In this document: positions 8,315-17,121 of the stretch, piece by piece | Layout: each line of letters begins with the position of its first letter | Position numbering within the stretch: position 1 is the stretch's first letter | From: Candidatus Cryptobacteroides caccocaballi | GTDB lineage: Bacteria > Bacteroidota > Bacteroidia > Bacteroidales > UBA932 | Direction: 5' to 3' | Assembly: GCA_018064725.1 (NCBI GenBank) | Contig: JAGHUQ010000032.1 | Location: forward strand, 1 to 45,247 | DNA: 45,247 nucleotides | The notes under the pieces: generated by a model | What the model was told of the DNA's origin: nothing | What the model saw: the letters and a program-made list of their open reading frames with translations, nothing else | The model's database searches: none | Made by a program: the position numbers and the translations under genes

Positions 8315-9772
8315 ATGAACGAGCTTAACGACAAATCCCCACGTACCCCACACTGGAGCGTAGCGCTCATTCCGCTCGCGTTCATGGTCGTTGTACTGTC
8401 CCTGGTCATACGCTTCTTCAAGACCGGAGCACTTGACGGAGGCAGTCAGGTCGCACTCCTGCTCACCTCAGGCCTCGTAATCGCCATAGGAATGTTCATA
8501 TACGACATCCCTTGGAAATCATTCGAGGATGCGATAGCCGCCAACATCGGCTCCGTAGCGACATCCCTCCTGATACTCCTGATGATCGGAGCGGTCGCTG
8601 GCACATGGATGGTCAGCGGCGTCGTTCCAACCCTCATCTACTATGGTCTGCATGTGATCAGCCCGAAGATATTTCTCTTCGCCTGCTGTGCGATAGCAGC
8701 CTTGGTCGCGCTCATGACCGGCAGTTCATGGACGACCATTGCGACCATCGGCGTAGCACTTATCGGCATCGGTGACGCACTTGGTTTCTCTCCGGGATGG
8801 ACCGCAGGTGCAATCATCTCGGGCGCATACTTCGGCGACAAGATCTCACCTCTGTCAGACACCACCGTGCTTGCGTCCTCAGCTGCCGGCATCGACCTGT
8901 TCACACACATCAGATATATGCTTGGCACCACCGTGCCATCGATCAGCATAGCCCTGATCGTGTTCCTTCTCGTCAGCATCTTTCACAGCTCAGCATCCGC
9001 GATCGACATTGACAGTTACTGCGCATCTCTTGAATCGACATTCAACATTTCGCTCTGGCTGATGGTCGTACCTGTCATAACCGTGGTCATGATCATAAAG
9101 AAAGTCCCTGCTGTGCTCACGCTTATGATCTCAGCGCTCACGGCCGGTGTGACTGCGCTTATCGCACAGCCTGGCATCGTTGCCGGAATCGCCGGATCTG
9201 ACGTACTCGACTTCACGTCCGGATTCAAGGGCATCATGGTGACGATCTACGGACAGACAGCGGTCAGCACCGGAAATCCAGAGCTTGACGAACTCGTCAT
9301 GACCAATGGAATGACCGGCATGCTTCCGACCATATACCTTATCATCAGCGCCATCGTATTCGGTGCCACCATGGTCGGCAGCGGCATGCTCCGCAGCCTC
9401 ACCGAGGCACTGACCAGAAAGATCACAGGACGATTCGGAACAGTTACGGCAACCGTATTCACCGGCATCTTCAACAACATGGCAGTCGGTGACCAGTATC
9501 TTTCCATCATTCTCACCTGTTCCCTCTACAAGGACCTCTACGACAAGAACGGACTTGAGGGAAGGCTCCTTAGCCGAGCGGCAGAGGATTCAGCGACCGT
9601 TACATCGGTACTCATTCCATGGAACTCATGCGGTATGACCCAGGCAACAGTGCTGAGAGTTGCCACGATTGAATATCTGCCGTACTGTCTCTTCAATATT
9701 CTGTCTCCGTTCATGTCCATGTTCATTGCGGCGATAGGATACAAGATTATTCAAAAAGAAGTAAGACGATAG
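8315..9772 (+). CDS. nhaC: Na+/H+ antiporter, NhaC family
   Basis: 485 residues, about 11-12 hydrophobic segments. The NhaC signature GDKISPLSDTTVLASSAAG follows AGAIISGAYF in the middle of the protein. A second conserved region, FNNMAVGDQYLSIIL, and VLIPWNSCG near the C-terminus are also family-typical. It exports Na+ (or swaps organic acids such as malate/lactate in some relatives) against protons across the inner membrane. Third gene of the peptidase-pssA-nhaC operon; the gap to pssA is 3 bp. Confidence 0.9.
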   Translation: MNELNDKSPRTPHWSVALIPLAFMVVVLSLVIRFFKTGALDGGSQVALLLTSGLVIAIGMFIYDIPWKSFEDAIAANIGSVATSLLILLMIGAVAGTWMVSGVVPTLIYYGLHVISPKIFLFACCAIAALVALMTGSSWTTIATIGVALIGIGDALGFSPGWTAGAIISGAYFGDKISPLSDTTVLASSAAGIDLFTHIRYMLGTTVPSISIALIVFLLVSIFHSSASAIDIDSYCASLESTFNISLWLMVVPVITVVMIIKKVPAVLTLMISALTAGVTALIAQPGIVAGIAGSDVLDFTSGFKGIMVTIYGQTAVSTGNPELDELVMTNGMTGMLPTIYLIISAIVFGATMVGSGMLRSLTEALTRKITGRFGTVTATVFTGIFNNMAVGDQYLSIILTCSLYKDLYDKNGLEGRLLSRAAEDSATVTSVLIPWNSCGMTQATVLRVATIEYLPYCLFNILSPFMSMFIAAIGYKIIQKEVRR

Positions 9773-9776
9773 AAAG

Positions 9777-9792
9777 TTTTTGACTATATTTG
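9777..9792 (+). promoter_or_regulatory. Promoter of the rubrerythrin operon
   Basis: TTTTTGAC directly followed by TATATTTG (9785-9792). It begins only 4 bp after the nhaC stop, with no terminator between, so rubrerythrin can be read both from its own promoter and by read-through. Confidence 0.7.
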
Positions 9793-9822
9793 TCGGAATG
9801 GAAACCAATAATTAATACAGAT

Positions 9823-10365
9823 ATGGAAAATCTCAAGGGAACCAAGACTGAAGAGAATCTCAAGGCAGCTTTTGCCGGTGAGTCTCAGGCAAGGAACAAA
9901 TATACCTATTACGCCTCTAAGGCAAAGAAGGACGGTTACGTACAGATCGGAGAGATCTTCGAAGAGACCGCAAACAACGAGAAAGAGCATGCCAAGATTT
10001 GGTTCAAGCTTCTCCACGAGGGCAGCGTCCCTGCTACCACCCAGAACCTTCTCGACGCTGCTGAGGGTGAGAACTTCGAGTGGACAGACATGTATGCTCA
10101 GTTCGCAGCCGACGCACGTGCAGAGGGCTTCGAGGACATCGCGACCCTCTTTGACAAGGTAGGAGCTATCGAGAAGACCCACGAGGAGCGCTTCCGCAAG
10201 CTTCTCGCAAACGTTGAGGGCAGCCTCGTATTCAGCCGTGACGAGGACATGATCTGGGAGTGCAGCAACTGCGGTCACATCATGATCGGCAAGAAGGCAC
10301 CGGAAGTATGTCCTGTATGCCAACACCCTCAGAGCTACTTCAAGGTTCGCGCAACGAACTATTAA
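9823..10365 (+). CDS. rbr: Rubrerythrin
   Basis: 180 residues. The ferritin-like diiron domain has E20 in AFAGES and E53/H56 in NNEKEH, with further Glu ligands in AIEKTHEERF. The C-terminal rubredoxin-like domain has Cys147, Cys150, Cys163 and Cys166 (CSNC and CPVC). It is a peroxidase protecting anaerobes from hydrogen peroxide. ATG at 9823 is chosen; the TTG at 9790 lies inside the -7 box and cannot be the start. It is followed 9 bp later by the GH25 gene. Confidence 0.95.
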   Translation: MENLKGTKTEENLKAAFAGESQARNKYTYYASKAKKDGYVQIGEIFEETANNEKEHAKIWFKLLHEGSVPATTQNLLDAAEGENFEWTDMYAQFAADARAEGFEDIATLFDKVGAIEKTHEERFRKLLANVEGSLVFSRDEDMIWECSNCGHIMIGKKAPEVCPVCQHPQSYFKVRATNY

Positions 10366-10374
10366 CAGTCCCTG

Positions 10375-11187
10375 ATGGCAAAGGCCAGAAAAAAAAGAAC
10401 AAGCAAGAAAAGAAGACGCAAGTCTTTGAAAATAGGGCCAGGGGCATCGACACTCTTGGCCCTTTTCTTAGCTATATGCATAGTCTTGTCCATTTCTTTC
10501 CCATACCTGAAAAGAAGCATAATGGATACAGGATGCGCATTGCCTGAGCTCGCTCGTCATTCTGCCGGCTTCGCCATCGACATTTCGCACTACCAGGACA
10601 AGGTAATATGGGATTCCCTGATGGTCCTTCAGGACGCTAAGGGACATACGACCAGAGACCTGACACGTTCCAGGCATGCATGGCCAGTAAAATATGCGTT
10701 CATCAAGGCGAGCGAAGGAGAGAGCATGGTCGACCCTGATTTTGCTCAATACTGGGAAGATGCCGGAAGAAGCCGAATCAGACGAGGTGCATACCATTTC
10801 TTCCGAAGTTCCAAGGATCCTCTGAAGCAGGCGGAAAACTTCATTTCCGCCGTAGGCGAACTGACATGGAGAGACCTCCCTCCCGTGCTGGACGTCGAGA
10901 CCATGCATAAGGGATGCACGAAGGAGGAACTGAACGCCAAAGTCCTGATCTGGCTCAAGACCATTGAGGAACATTATAAGAGGAAACCGATAATTTACGC
11001 ATCAGACAGCTACTTTCGCGATATCCTGAGCAGAGAGATTTCTGAGAATTACCCTGTGTGGGTCGCCCATTACGGAGTGGAAAGGCCTCTCGCCGAAGAC
11101 TGGGCAATGTGGCAGTTCTCCGAGAAGGCCGTAGTCCACGGAGTCGATGGGAAAATAGACTTGTCTGTCGTCAACACACAACTATAA
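10375..11187 (+). CDS. Glycoside hydrolase family 25 lysozyme, membrane-anchored
   Basis: 270 residues. A very basic N-terminus (KARKKRTSKKRRRKSLK) precedes one transmembrane helix (about 24-45), so the enzyme is probably anchored in the inner membrane facing the periplasm. The GH25 domain runs from about 66: AIDISHYQ (Asp69), AFIKASEGE, RGAYHFF, and the catalytic acidic pair in VLDVETM (Asp173, Glu175), ending with WQFSEKAVVHGVDGKIDL. It is predicted to cut the MurNAc-GlcNAc bond of peptidoglycan. It sits between rubrerythrin and the POT transporter, 9-10 bp from each. Together with peptide uptake this may serve wall recycling, which is inference. Confidence 0.9.
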   Translation: MAKARKKRTSKKRRRKSLKIGPGASTLLALFLAICIVLSISFPYLKRSIMDTGCALPELARHSAGFAIDISHYQDKVIWDSLMVLQDAKGHTTRDLTRSRHAWPVKYAFIKASEGESMVDPDFAQYWEDAGRSRIRRGAYHFFRSSKDPLKQAENFISAVGELTWRDLPPVLDVETMHKGCTKEELNAKVLIWLKTIEEHYKRKPIIYASDSYFRDILSREISENYPVWVAHYGVERPLAEDWAMWQFSEKAVVHGVDGKIDLSVVNTQL

Positions 11188-11197
11188 CCGAACAAAG

Positions 11198-12619
11198 ATG
11201 AAACACCCTAAAGGATTGTACCTGCTCTTCGCCACAGAAATGGCCGAGCGATTCTCCTATTTCGGGATGCGAGCCATCTTCACACTATATATGGTGGCTG
11301 CGCTGTTTTCCATGGAGGATGCTTCCCAGATTTACGGGACCTACACAGGTCTGGTATACCTGACCCCGATGATTGGAGGATACATATCTGACCGATATCT
11401 CGGAAACAGGAAGTGCATTATCACCGGAGGACTCGTCATGGCGACAGGACAGTTCCTGATGTTTCTCAGCGCCGGCTGCGTCAACCAATCCATTTTCGTA
11501 GACGGAGCGGCCATAGACCCTTCGGTCAGCAATCAGGTTTCGGTAGCACTGATGTTCGCCGGCCTTACCTGCCTGATAATCGGAAACGGTTTCTTCAAGC
11601 CGAACATCGCATCCATGGTCGGTGAACTCTACTCGCCTGACGACAAGAGGAAGGATGCCGCCTTCACGATATTCTACATGGGCATCAACATCGGTGCATT
11701 TTTCGCCCCGCTTGCATGCGGAATCTTCGAGGGAGATTTCTCTGACCCGGGACGATTCCGCTGGGGATTCCTCGTCGCATGCATTGCAATGGTCATGTCC
11801 GTGATAATCTTCGCCGCGCTGAAGAACAAGCTTCTCGTAAGCCCTGACGGCAGTCCTGTCGGCACTGCTCCAGAGACACAGCCGAAATCAGAAGACAGCA
11901 CTCAGTCAAAACAGCCTCTGACGAAGCAGGAATGGGCACATATCGGAGTAATCCTGATCGTCGCTCTCTTCGTCATATTCTTCTGGGCTGCATACGAGCA
12001 GGCCGGAGTATCACTCACCTACTTCGTCAAGGAACAGACAGACAGGAACATTCTCGGACACGAGATTCCTACAAGCTGGTTCCAGTGCCTCCCGGCCATA
12101 TTCTGTGTCGTTCTTGCTCCGGTGATGGCAGGCCTTTGGGAATTCCTCGGGAAGAAGAAATTCAGAGGAACGAGCCTTGAGCCTTCATCGACCCAGAAAC
12201 AGGCACTCGGCCTCGCACTGCTTTCTCTCGGCTATCTCGTCATCGCCTTCGGCGTGAAGAATCTCGAGCCGGGAATAAAGGTCAGCATGATGTGGATCAC
12301 AAGCCTCTATTTCATCCATGAACTTGGAGAGCTCTCGCTCTCGCCTATCGGCCTGTCGCTGGTCAGCAGACTCTCACCGAAACGTTTCACCAGCCTCATG
12401 ATGGGAGTGTGGTTCATGTCCAGTGCCGTCAGCAACTTCATTGCAGGCAAGCTTGCGACCTTCTATCCGGGCAGCGCTTCCGAAGTCGCTGCAAAGTCCA
12501 TTCTTGGTATCCAGATCGCCAACCTGCACGACTTTTTCATGATTTTCGTGATCATGTCCGCAGTTGCGTCTCTGGCGCTATTCCTCCTCAGCCCGGTTCT
12601 CAAAAGAATGTCGCGATAA
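11198..12619 (+). CDS. POT/PTR family proton-coupled peptide transporter
   Basis: 473 residues of the major facilitator superfamily, POT branch. The proton-coupling motif ExxER is present at E14-x-x-E17-R18 (EMAERFSYFG). Other POT hallmarks are GGYISDRYLGNRK after helix 2, FFKPNIASMVGELY, and FFWAAYEQAGVSLTYF in the seventh-helix region. A polar loop rich in Q/S/T/K lies between the two six-helix bundles. It imports di- and tripeptides across the inner membrane. Third gene of the rubrerythrin operon; there is no clear terminator before the next promoter. Confidence 0.93.
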   Translation: MKHPKGLYLLFATEMAERFSYFGMRAIFTLYMVAALFSMEDASQIYGTYTGLVYLTPMIGGYISDRYLGNRKCIITGGLVMATGQFLMFLSAGCVNQSIFVDGAAIDPSVSNQVSVALMFAGLTCLIIGNGFFKPNIASMVGELYSPDDKRKDAAFTIFYMGINIGAFFAPLACGIFEGDFSDPGRFRWGFLVACIAMVMSVIIFAALKNKLLVSPDGSPVGTAPETQPKSEDSTQSKQPLTKQEWAHIGVILIVALFVIFFWAAYEQAGVSLTYFVKEQTDRNILGHEIPTSWFQCLPAIFCVVLAPVMAGLWEFLGKKKFRGTSLEPSSTQKQALGLALLSLGYLVIAFGVKNLEPGIKVSMMWITSLYFIHELGELSLSPIGLSLVSRLSPKRFTSLMMGVWFMSSAVSNFIAGKLATFYPGSASEVAAKSILGIQIANLHDFFMIFVIMSAVASLALFLLSPVLKRMSR

Positions 12620-12626
12620 TGACAAG

Positions 12627-12642
12627 ATTTTGACTAAATTCG
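12627..12642 (+). promoter_or_regulatory. Promoter of the cupin-esterase operon
   Basis: ATTTTGAC followed by TAAATTCG (12635-12642), a one-mismatch version of TAnnTTTG with the same extended upstream bases as at 9777. The start is predicted about 17 nt before the ATG at 12664. Confidence 0.55.
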
Positions 12643-12663
12643 CATAGACAAAAACAAAATGAT

Positions 12664-12996
12664 ATGACCATCGATTTCACTTCAATGGAATTCACCTCCC
12701 TGCCCAAGTTCAAGGGCGGAGAGAAGGAGCTCAAGGCCCAGATGTACTGGGACGGGACCGACCGTGCCCTCCACGGTATACTCGTTCCCGGCGCAAGCAT
12801 AGGCCAGCATGTACATGACACCAACTGCGAGTTCATCTTCGTGATGAAGGGTTCAGGCACGATCATAGATGACGGCATCGCAAGCCCGATCCGCGCAGGC
12901 CAGTGCACATTCTGCCCAAAGGGCCATTCACACAGCCTCATCAACAGCGGCGACGAGGACCTCGAGTTCTATGCTGCCGTGCCGAACATCGGATAA
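12664..12996 (+). CDS. Small single-domain cupin protein
   Basis: 110 residues, one cupin_2-type beta-barrel. Cupin motif 1 is seen around GASIGQHVHDTNCEFIFVMKG (His residues and Glu as probable metal ligands) and motif 2 around PKGHSHSLINSG. No signal peptide, so cytoplasmic. Such proteins can be sugar isomerases, lyases or sensors; nothing here fixes the substrate. It is 21 bp upstream of a secreted esterase and shares its promoter. Confidence 0.75.
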   Translation: MTIDFTSMEFTSLPKFKGGEKELKAQMYWDGTDRALHGILVPGASIGQHVHDTNCEFIFVMKGSGTIIDDGIASPIRAGQCTFCPKGHSHSLINSGDEDLEFYAAVPNIG

Positions 12997-14193
<1,197 letters not shown>

Positions 14194-14213
14194 ACCCCAA
14201 AAACAACAAGTAT

Positions 14214-15467
14214 ATGAGACGAACAAGATTCATGATTTCGACTCTGGCACTCGCTGCGGCCTTTATGGTCGCATGCGAGAAGCCAGGAAACAACCCTGTG
14301 ACTCCTCCGGAAGAACCGGAAACACCCGAGGAGCCAAGCACGCCGGAAGAGCCTGAGACCCCTGATGAGCCAGCCGGTCCTACCTATGTGAACCTCAGTG
14401 AGAACGGAACTGCAAACTGCTATGTCATCGATATGGAAGGTCCATATTGCTTCGATGCAACGGTTGCAGGAAACGGTGTAGATGCCCCAAGCTTCGCTGC
14501 TGATACTGCCAAGCTTGTATGGCAGACCACCGATGGATTCGTGACCGAGTTCTCGTACGAGGACGGAGTCATCAAGTTCAACCTCTCAGAGATGACAGGA
14601 AACGCACTTTTCGCAGCGACCGACGCCGAAGGAAAGATTCTCTGGAGCTGGCACATCTGGAAACCGGAGGAAAGCCTCCTGTCTTTTACGACAAAGACCG
14701 GATATGAGATTGCCAGCCTGAATATCGGAGCCCTCGTATCCACTCCCGGCTCACTCGACAGCTACGGAATGTACTATCAGTGGGGTCGCAAAGACCCGTT
14801 CCCTGCTGGTCCTACTCTCACCGGTAACACTGCGACCATGCCTGTAGACCTTTTCGACATCGACGGCGCAACCGTGAAGGTCGGATACTCATCATGGTCT
14901 TCTGATTCAGCGAACACGCTCGAATACTCGATCGAGAATCCTACCATCGTACTCGCTGGTCAGCCACTCGCTGGCAGTTACAAAGACTGGCTCAAGGAAG
15001 CAGACAACAAGCTCTGGGGCAATCCGGAGGGGGCCGTAAAGAACAGTGAGAACGAGTATCCAAACAAGGGAAGCAAGTCATGCTATGACCCATGTCCTGC
15101 AGGATGGCGCATACCTCCTGTGGACGCACTCAAGACAGCGACTCCTTCAGGCGGCTATGACGAAGACGAGAGTCAGTTCGACGTAGAGGGAGATTTCTGC
15201 TATGGATATAACATCAATATGGCAGAGGGTTCTTCATACTTCCCTGCATCCGGCAGATACTACGGCGCATACGGCATGCTCTACGGCTCAGTATGCGGTC
15301 TTTGGGGCAACTACTGGAGCAACTCTCCATACGGAGACAGCGACAGCCACATGGGATCCATCATCGTAGCATTCCAGAATACAGCTACTGGCGCGTCAAT
15401 GTCCCCTCTCGCCGGAGGAGCAAAGTCTGATGCATATCCTGTCCGTTGCATACGCGACAAGGAATAA
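14214..15467 (+). CDS. FISUMP-type surface lipoprotein
   Basis: 417 residues from MRRTRFMISTLALAAAFMVAC, a lipoprotein signal with the lipidated Cys at 21 (VAC-EK). A Pro/Glu/Thr repeat linker (PEEPETPEEPSTPEEPETP) follows at about 27-60. The C-terminal part resembles the Fibrobacter succinogenes major paralogous domain: KSCYDPCPAGWRIPP, FPASGRYYG, NYWSNSP and a final AYPVRCIRD. Family members are outer-surface proteins of unknown function, often encoded near polysaccharide or adhesion genes. Upstream in-frame codons back to 14139 lie inside the esterase gene and are rejected. Last gene of the cupin-esterase operon, before a strong terminator. Confidence 0.8.
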   Translation: MRRTRFMISTLALAAAFMVACEKPGNNPVTPPEEPETPEEPSTPEEPETPDEPAGPTYVNLSENGTANCYVIDMEGPYCFDATVAGNGVDAPSFAADTAKLVWQTTDGFVTEFSYEDGVIKFNLSEMTGNALFAATDAEGKILWSWHIWKPEESLLSFTTKTGYEIASLNIGALVSTPGSLDSYGMYYQWGRKDPFPAGPTLTGNTATMPVDLFDIDGATVKVGYSSWSSDSANTLEYSIENPTIVLAGQPLAGSYKDWLKEADNKLWGNPEGAVKNSENEYPNKGSKSCYDPCPAGWRIPPVDALKTATPSGGYDEDESQFDVEGDFCYGYNINMAEGSSYFPASGRYYGAYGMLYGSVCGLWGNYWSNSPYGDSDSHMGSIIVAFQNTATGASMSPLAGGAKSDAYPVRCIRDKE

Positions 15468-15491
15468 TCGCTTCGATACCAGAAATTCAAA

Positions 15492-15520
15492 GGCAGTCAC
15501 GTTATCGTGACTGCCTTTTT
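15492..15520 (+). terminator. Intrinsic terminator after the lipoprotein gene
   Basis: Ten-bp perfect stem GGCAGTCACG / CGTGACTGCC with a TTAT loop, followed by TTTTT. Confidence 0.93.
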
Positions 15521-15541
15521 GTTCTTCTTACAACGGGCAGG

Positions 15542-15685
15542 CATTCCGCGGCGGCAATCAGATCAAGCAGCCCGTGGCCACCCACGGCCTCGTAAGTGGG
15601 AGGGACCCAGCGACAGCTGGGAGGGACGAGCGAAGCGAGGGCTGCGGAGCTGATGCCGCCGCGGAAAAGTGGCCGCCGCGGAATG
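15542..15685. repeat. GC-rich multi-branched inverted-repeat element
   Basis: Between two terminators lies a GC-rich block bounded by perfect 14-bp inverted arms, CATTCCGCGGCGGC (15542-15555) and its complement (15672-15685). A second copy of the right arm sits at 15654-15666 with an extended match to the left arm. Inside are CCGTGG/CCACGG and CCCAGC/GCTGGG hairpins and the duplicated word GGGAGGGAC. The whole can fold as a multi-armed cruciform. There is no coding potential. It may be a REP/MITE-like intergenic element or a structured RNA; copy number elsewhere is unknown. Confidence 0.6.
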
Positions 15686-15686
15686 A

Positions 15687-15724
15687 GACAAAGAAAACAG
15701 CCGGCTGGAATCCAGTCGGCTGTT
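15687..15724 (-). terminator. Intrinsic terminator after the GH43 gene
   Basis: On the minus strand ACAGCCG-x-CTGG pairs with CCAG-x-CGGCTGT (15698-15723) and is followed by TTTTCTTTG. It lies 22 bp past the GH43 stop. Confidence 0.8.
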
Positions 15725-15745
15725 ATAGTTGAATGAGGTATAAGA

Positions 15746-17101
15746 CTACTTGAAGCTTACCCAGTCAATCTCGATGTGGCTACCGCTAGTCATGAGGACA
15801 TAGAGATTGTGGAGGCCTTTGATCTTCTCAGAAGCGACAGCTACCTGCTCAGTCCAGCCCTTGCGACCCTCAACAGGGATAGTAGCGATCACCGGACCGT
15901 CAACTGCATCAGCCCTAAGCTCGATGACACCACCTGCGAGTGAGTTAACACGGATAGCAGCTGCATTGTAGTCACCTGAACCGAAATCTACGCGGTCATA
16001 GCTGATCCATGCAGGAGTCTTCTCCTCTGTGGTGTTCCACATGATGGTCTTCCAACCCTCGAATGGCTCGTCAGCATTGAGGAACTCAACCTTCACGTAC
16101 CTGTCCTTCATATCTGAGTAACGGTCTACCTGGATATTAGCCTTCGCAGAGGTAGTACCTACACCACGGAAAGTCGGAACGACAGGGACGATGGTACCGT
16201 CTGGGTTGAAGTGGAGTTCATCGATACATACCGACCTGTTCTTGTCGAAGTATGGAGAATAGTCGTTGTGATGATAGAAGAGATACCACTGACCCTTGAA
16301 GTTGATTACGGAATGATGGTTGGTCCAGCAGATAGTCTCTGACTGTTCCATGATCTTGCCGACGAACTTGTAAGGTCCGAGTGGCTTGTCAGCCATTGCA
16401 TATGCGAGACACTCGCGCTCCTTCTCGACCCATGGGAAAGTATAGTAGTACTTGCCGTTTGCCTTGAAGAGGAAAGGGCCCTCGGTCATGCCCTTAGGAA
16501 GAACGCTTGACACGTTGTAAGGCTCGCCTACTACAGAGAGCATGTCATCGCTGAGCTGCTGAACCTGAAGGCCACGGCCTGACCAGGCAAGGTATGGAGT
16601 ACCGTCATCATCGATGAAGATACAAGGGTCGATACCACCGATGCCCTGGATAGGCTCTGCCTGAGGCACGAACGGACCTACAGGAGTGTCAGAGATGGCA
16701 ACGCCGATACCGTTGCCCGCGAACCTCTGTCCCTCTTTTGGCTTCTGGCCTGCAGGGAAATAGAAATAGTACTTGCCGTTCTTATAGTTACAGTCAGGAG
16801 CCCACATGTTGTAGCCCTTTGCGTTCACCCATGGAACGTCTCTCTGATCGAGGATTACGCCATGATCAACCCAATCGACGAGGTTGTCTGAAGAGTATAC
16901 ATGGTAGTCAGCCATCACGAACCAGTCCTTCCTTGCATAGTCATAAGGAGCAGGGATATCATGTGAAGGATAGACGTATACACGGCCATCGAACACATGT
17001 GCAGAAGGGTCCGCGGTGAAGTTACCCGAGATGATCGGGTTCTGTGCCGAAAGCGACACTGAAGCGAGCAGCATAGCTGCAGGGATCAGTAATTTTTTCA
17101 T
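15746..17101 (-). CDS. Glycoside hydrolase family 43 with C-terminal CBM6
   Basis: 451 residues. Signal peptide about 1-20 (MKKLLIPAAMLLASVSLSAQ). The five-bladed propeller of GH43 has its three acidic residues: base Asp31 in TADPSAHV, pKa modulator Asp158 in GGIDPCIF, and acid Glu207 in MTEGPFLF. From about 315 a CBM6-like jelly roll follows (WKTIMWNT, ending GSHIEIDWVSFK). This pairing is typical of beta-xylosidase, arabinofuranosidase or arabinoxylan arabinofuranohydrolase enzymes. It is 20 bp downstream of the GH8 gene and shares its promoter, which argues for xylo-oligosaccharide substrates. Exact bond specificity is inferred. Confidence 0.93.
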   Translation of the reverse strand: MKKLLIPAAMLLASVSLSAQNPIISGNFTADPSAHVFDGRVYVYPSHDIPAPYDYARKDWFVMADYHVYSSDNLVDWVDHGVILDQRDVPWVNAKGYNMWAPDCNYKNGKYYFYFPAGQKPKEGQRFAGNGIGVAISDTPVGPFVPQAEPIQGIGGIDPCIFIDDDGTPYLAWSGRGLQVQQLSDDMLSVVGEPYNVSSVLPKGMTEGPFLFKANGKYYYTFPWVEKERECLAYAMADKPLGPYKFVGKIMEQSETICWTNHHSVINFKGQWYLFYHHNDYSPYFDKNRSVCIDELHFNPDGTIVPVVPTFRGVGTTSAKANIQVDRYSDMKDRYVKVEFLNADEPFEGWKTIMWNTTEEKTPAWISYDRVDFGSGDYNAAAIRVNSLAGGVIELRADAVDGPVIATIPVEGRKGWTEQVAVASEKIKGLHNLYVLMTSGSHIEIDWVSFK

Positions 17102-17121
17102 ATTATTTAGGATTGTGCTAT

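Noticed and set aside
9790..9822. Upstream TTG start for rubrerythrin
   Set aside because: The TTG is the last part of the -7 box, so it would lie upstream of the transcript.
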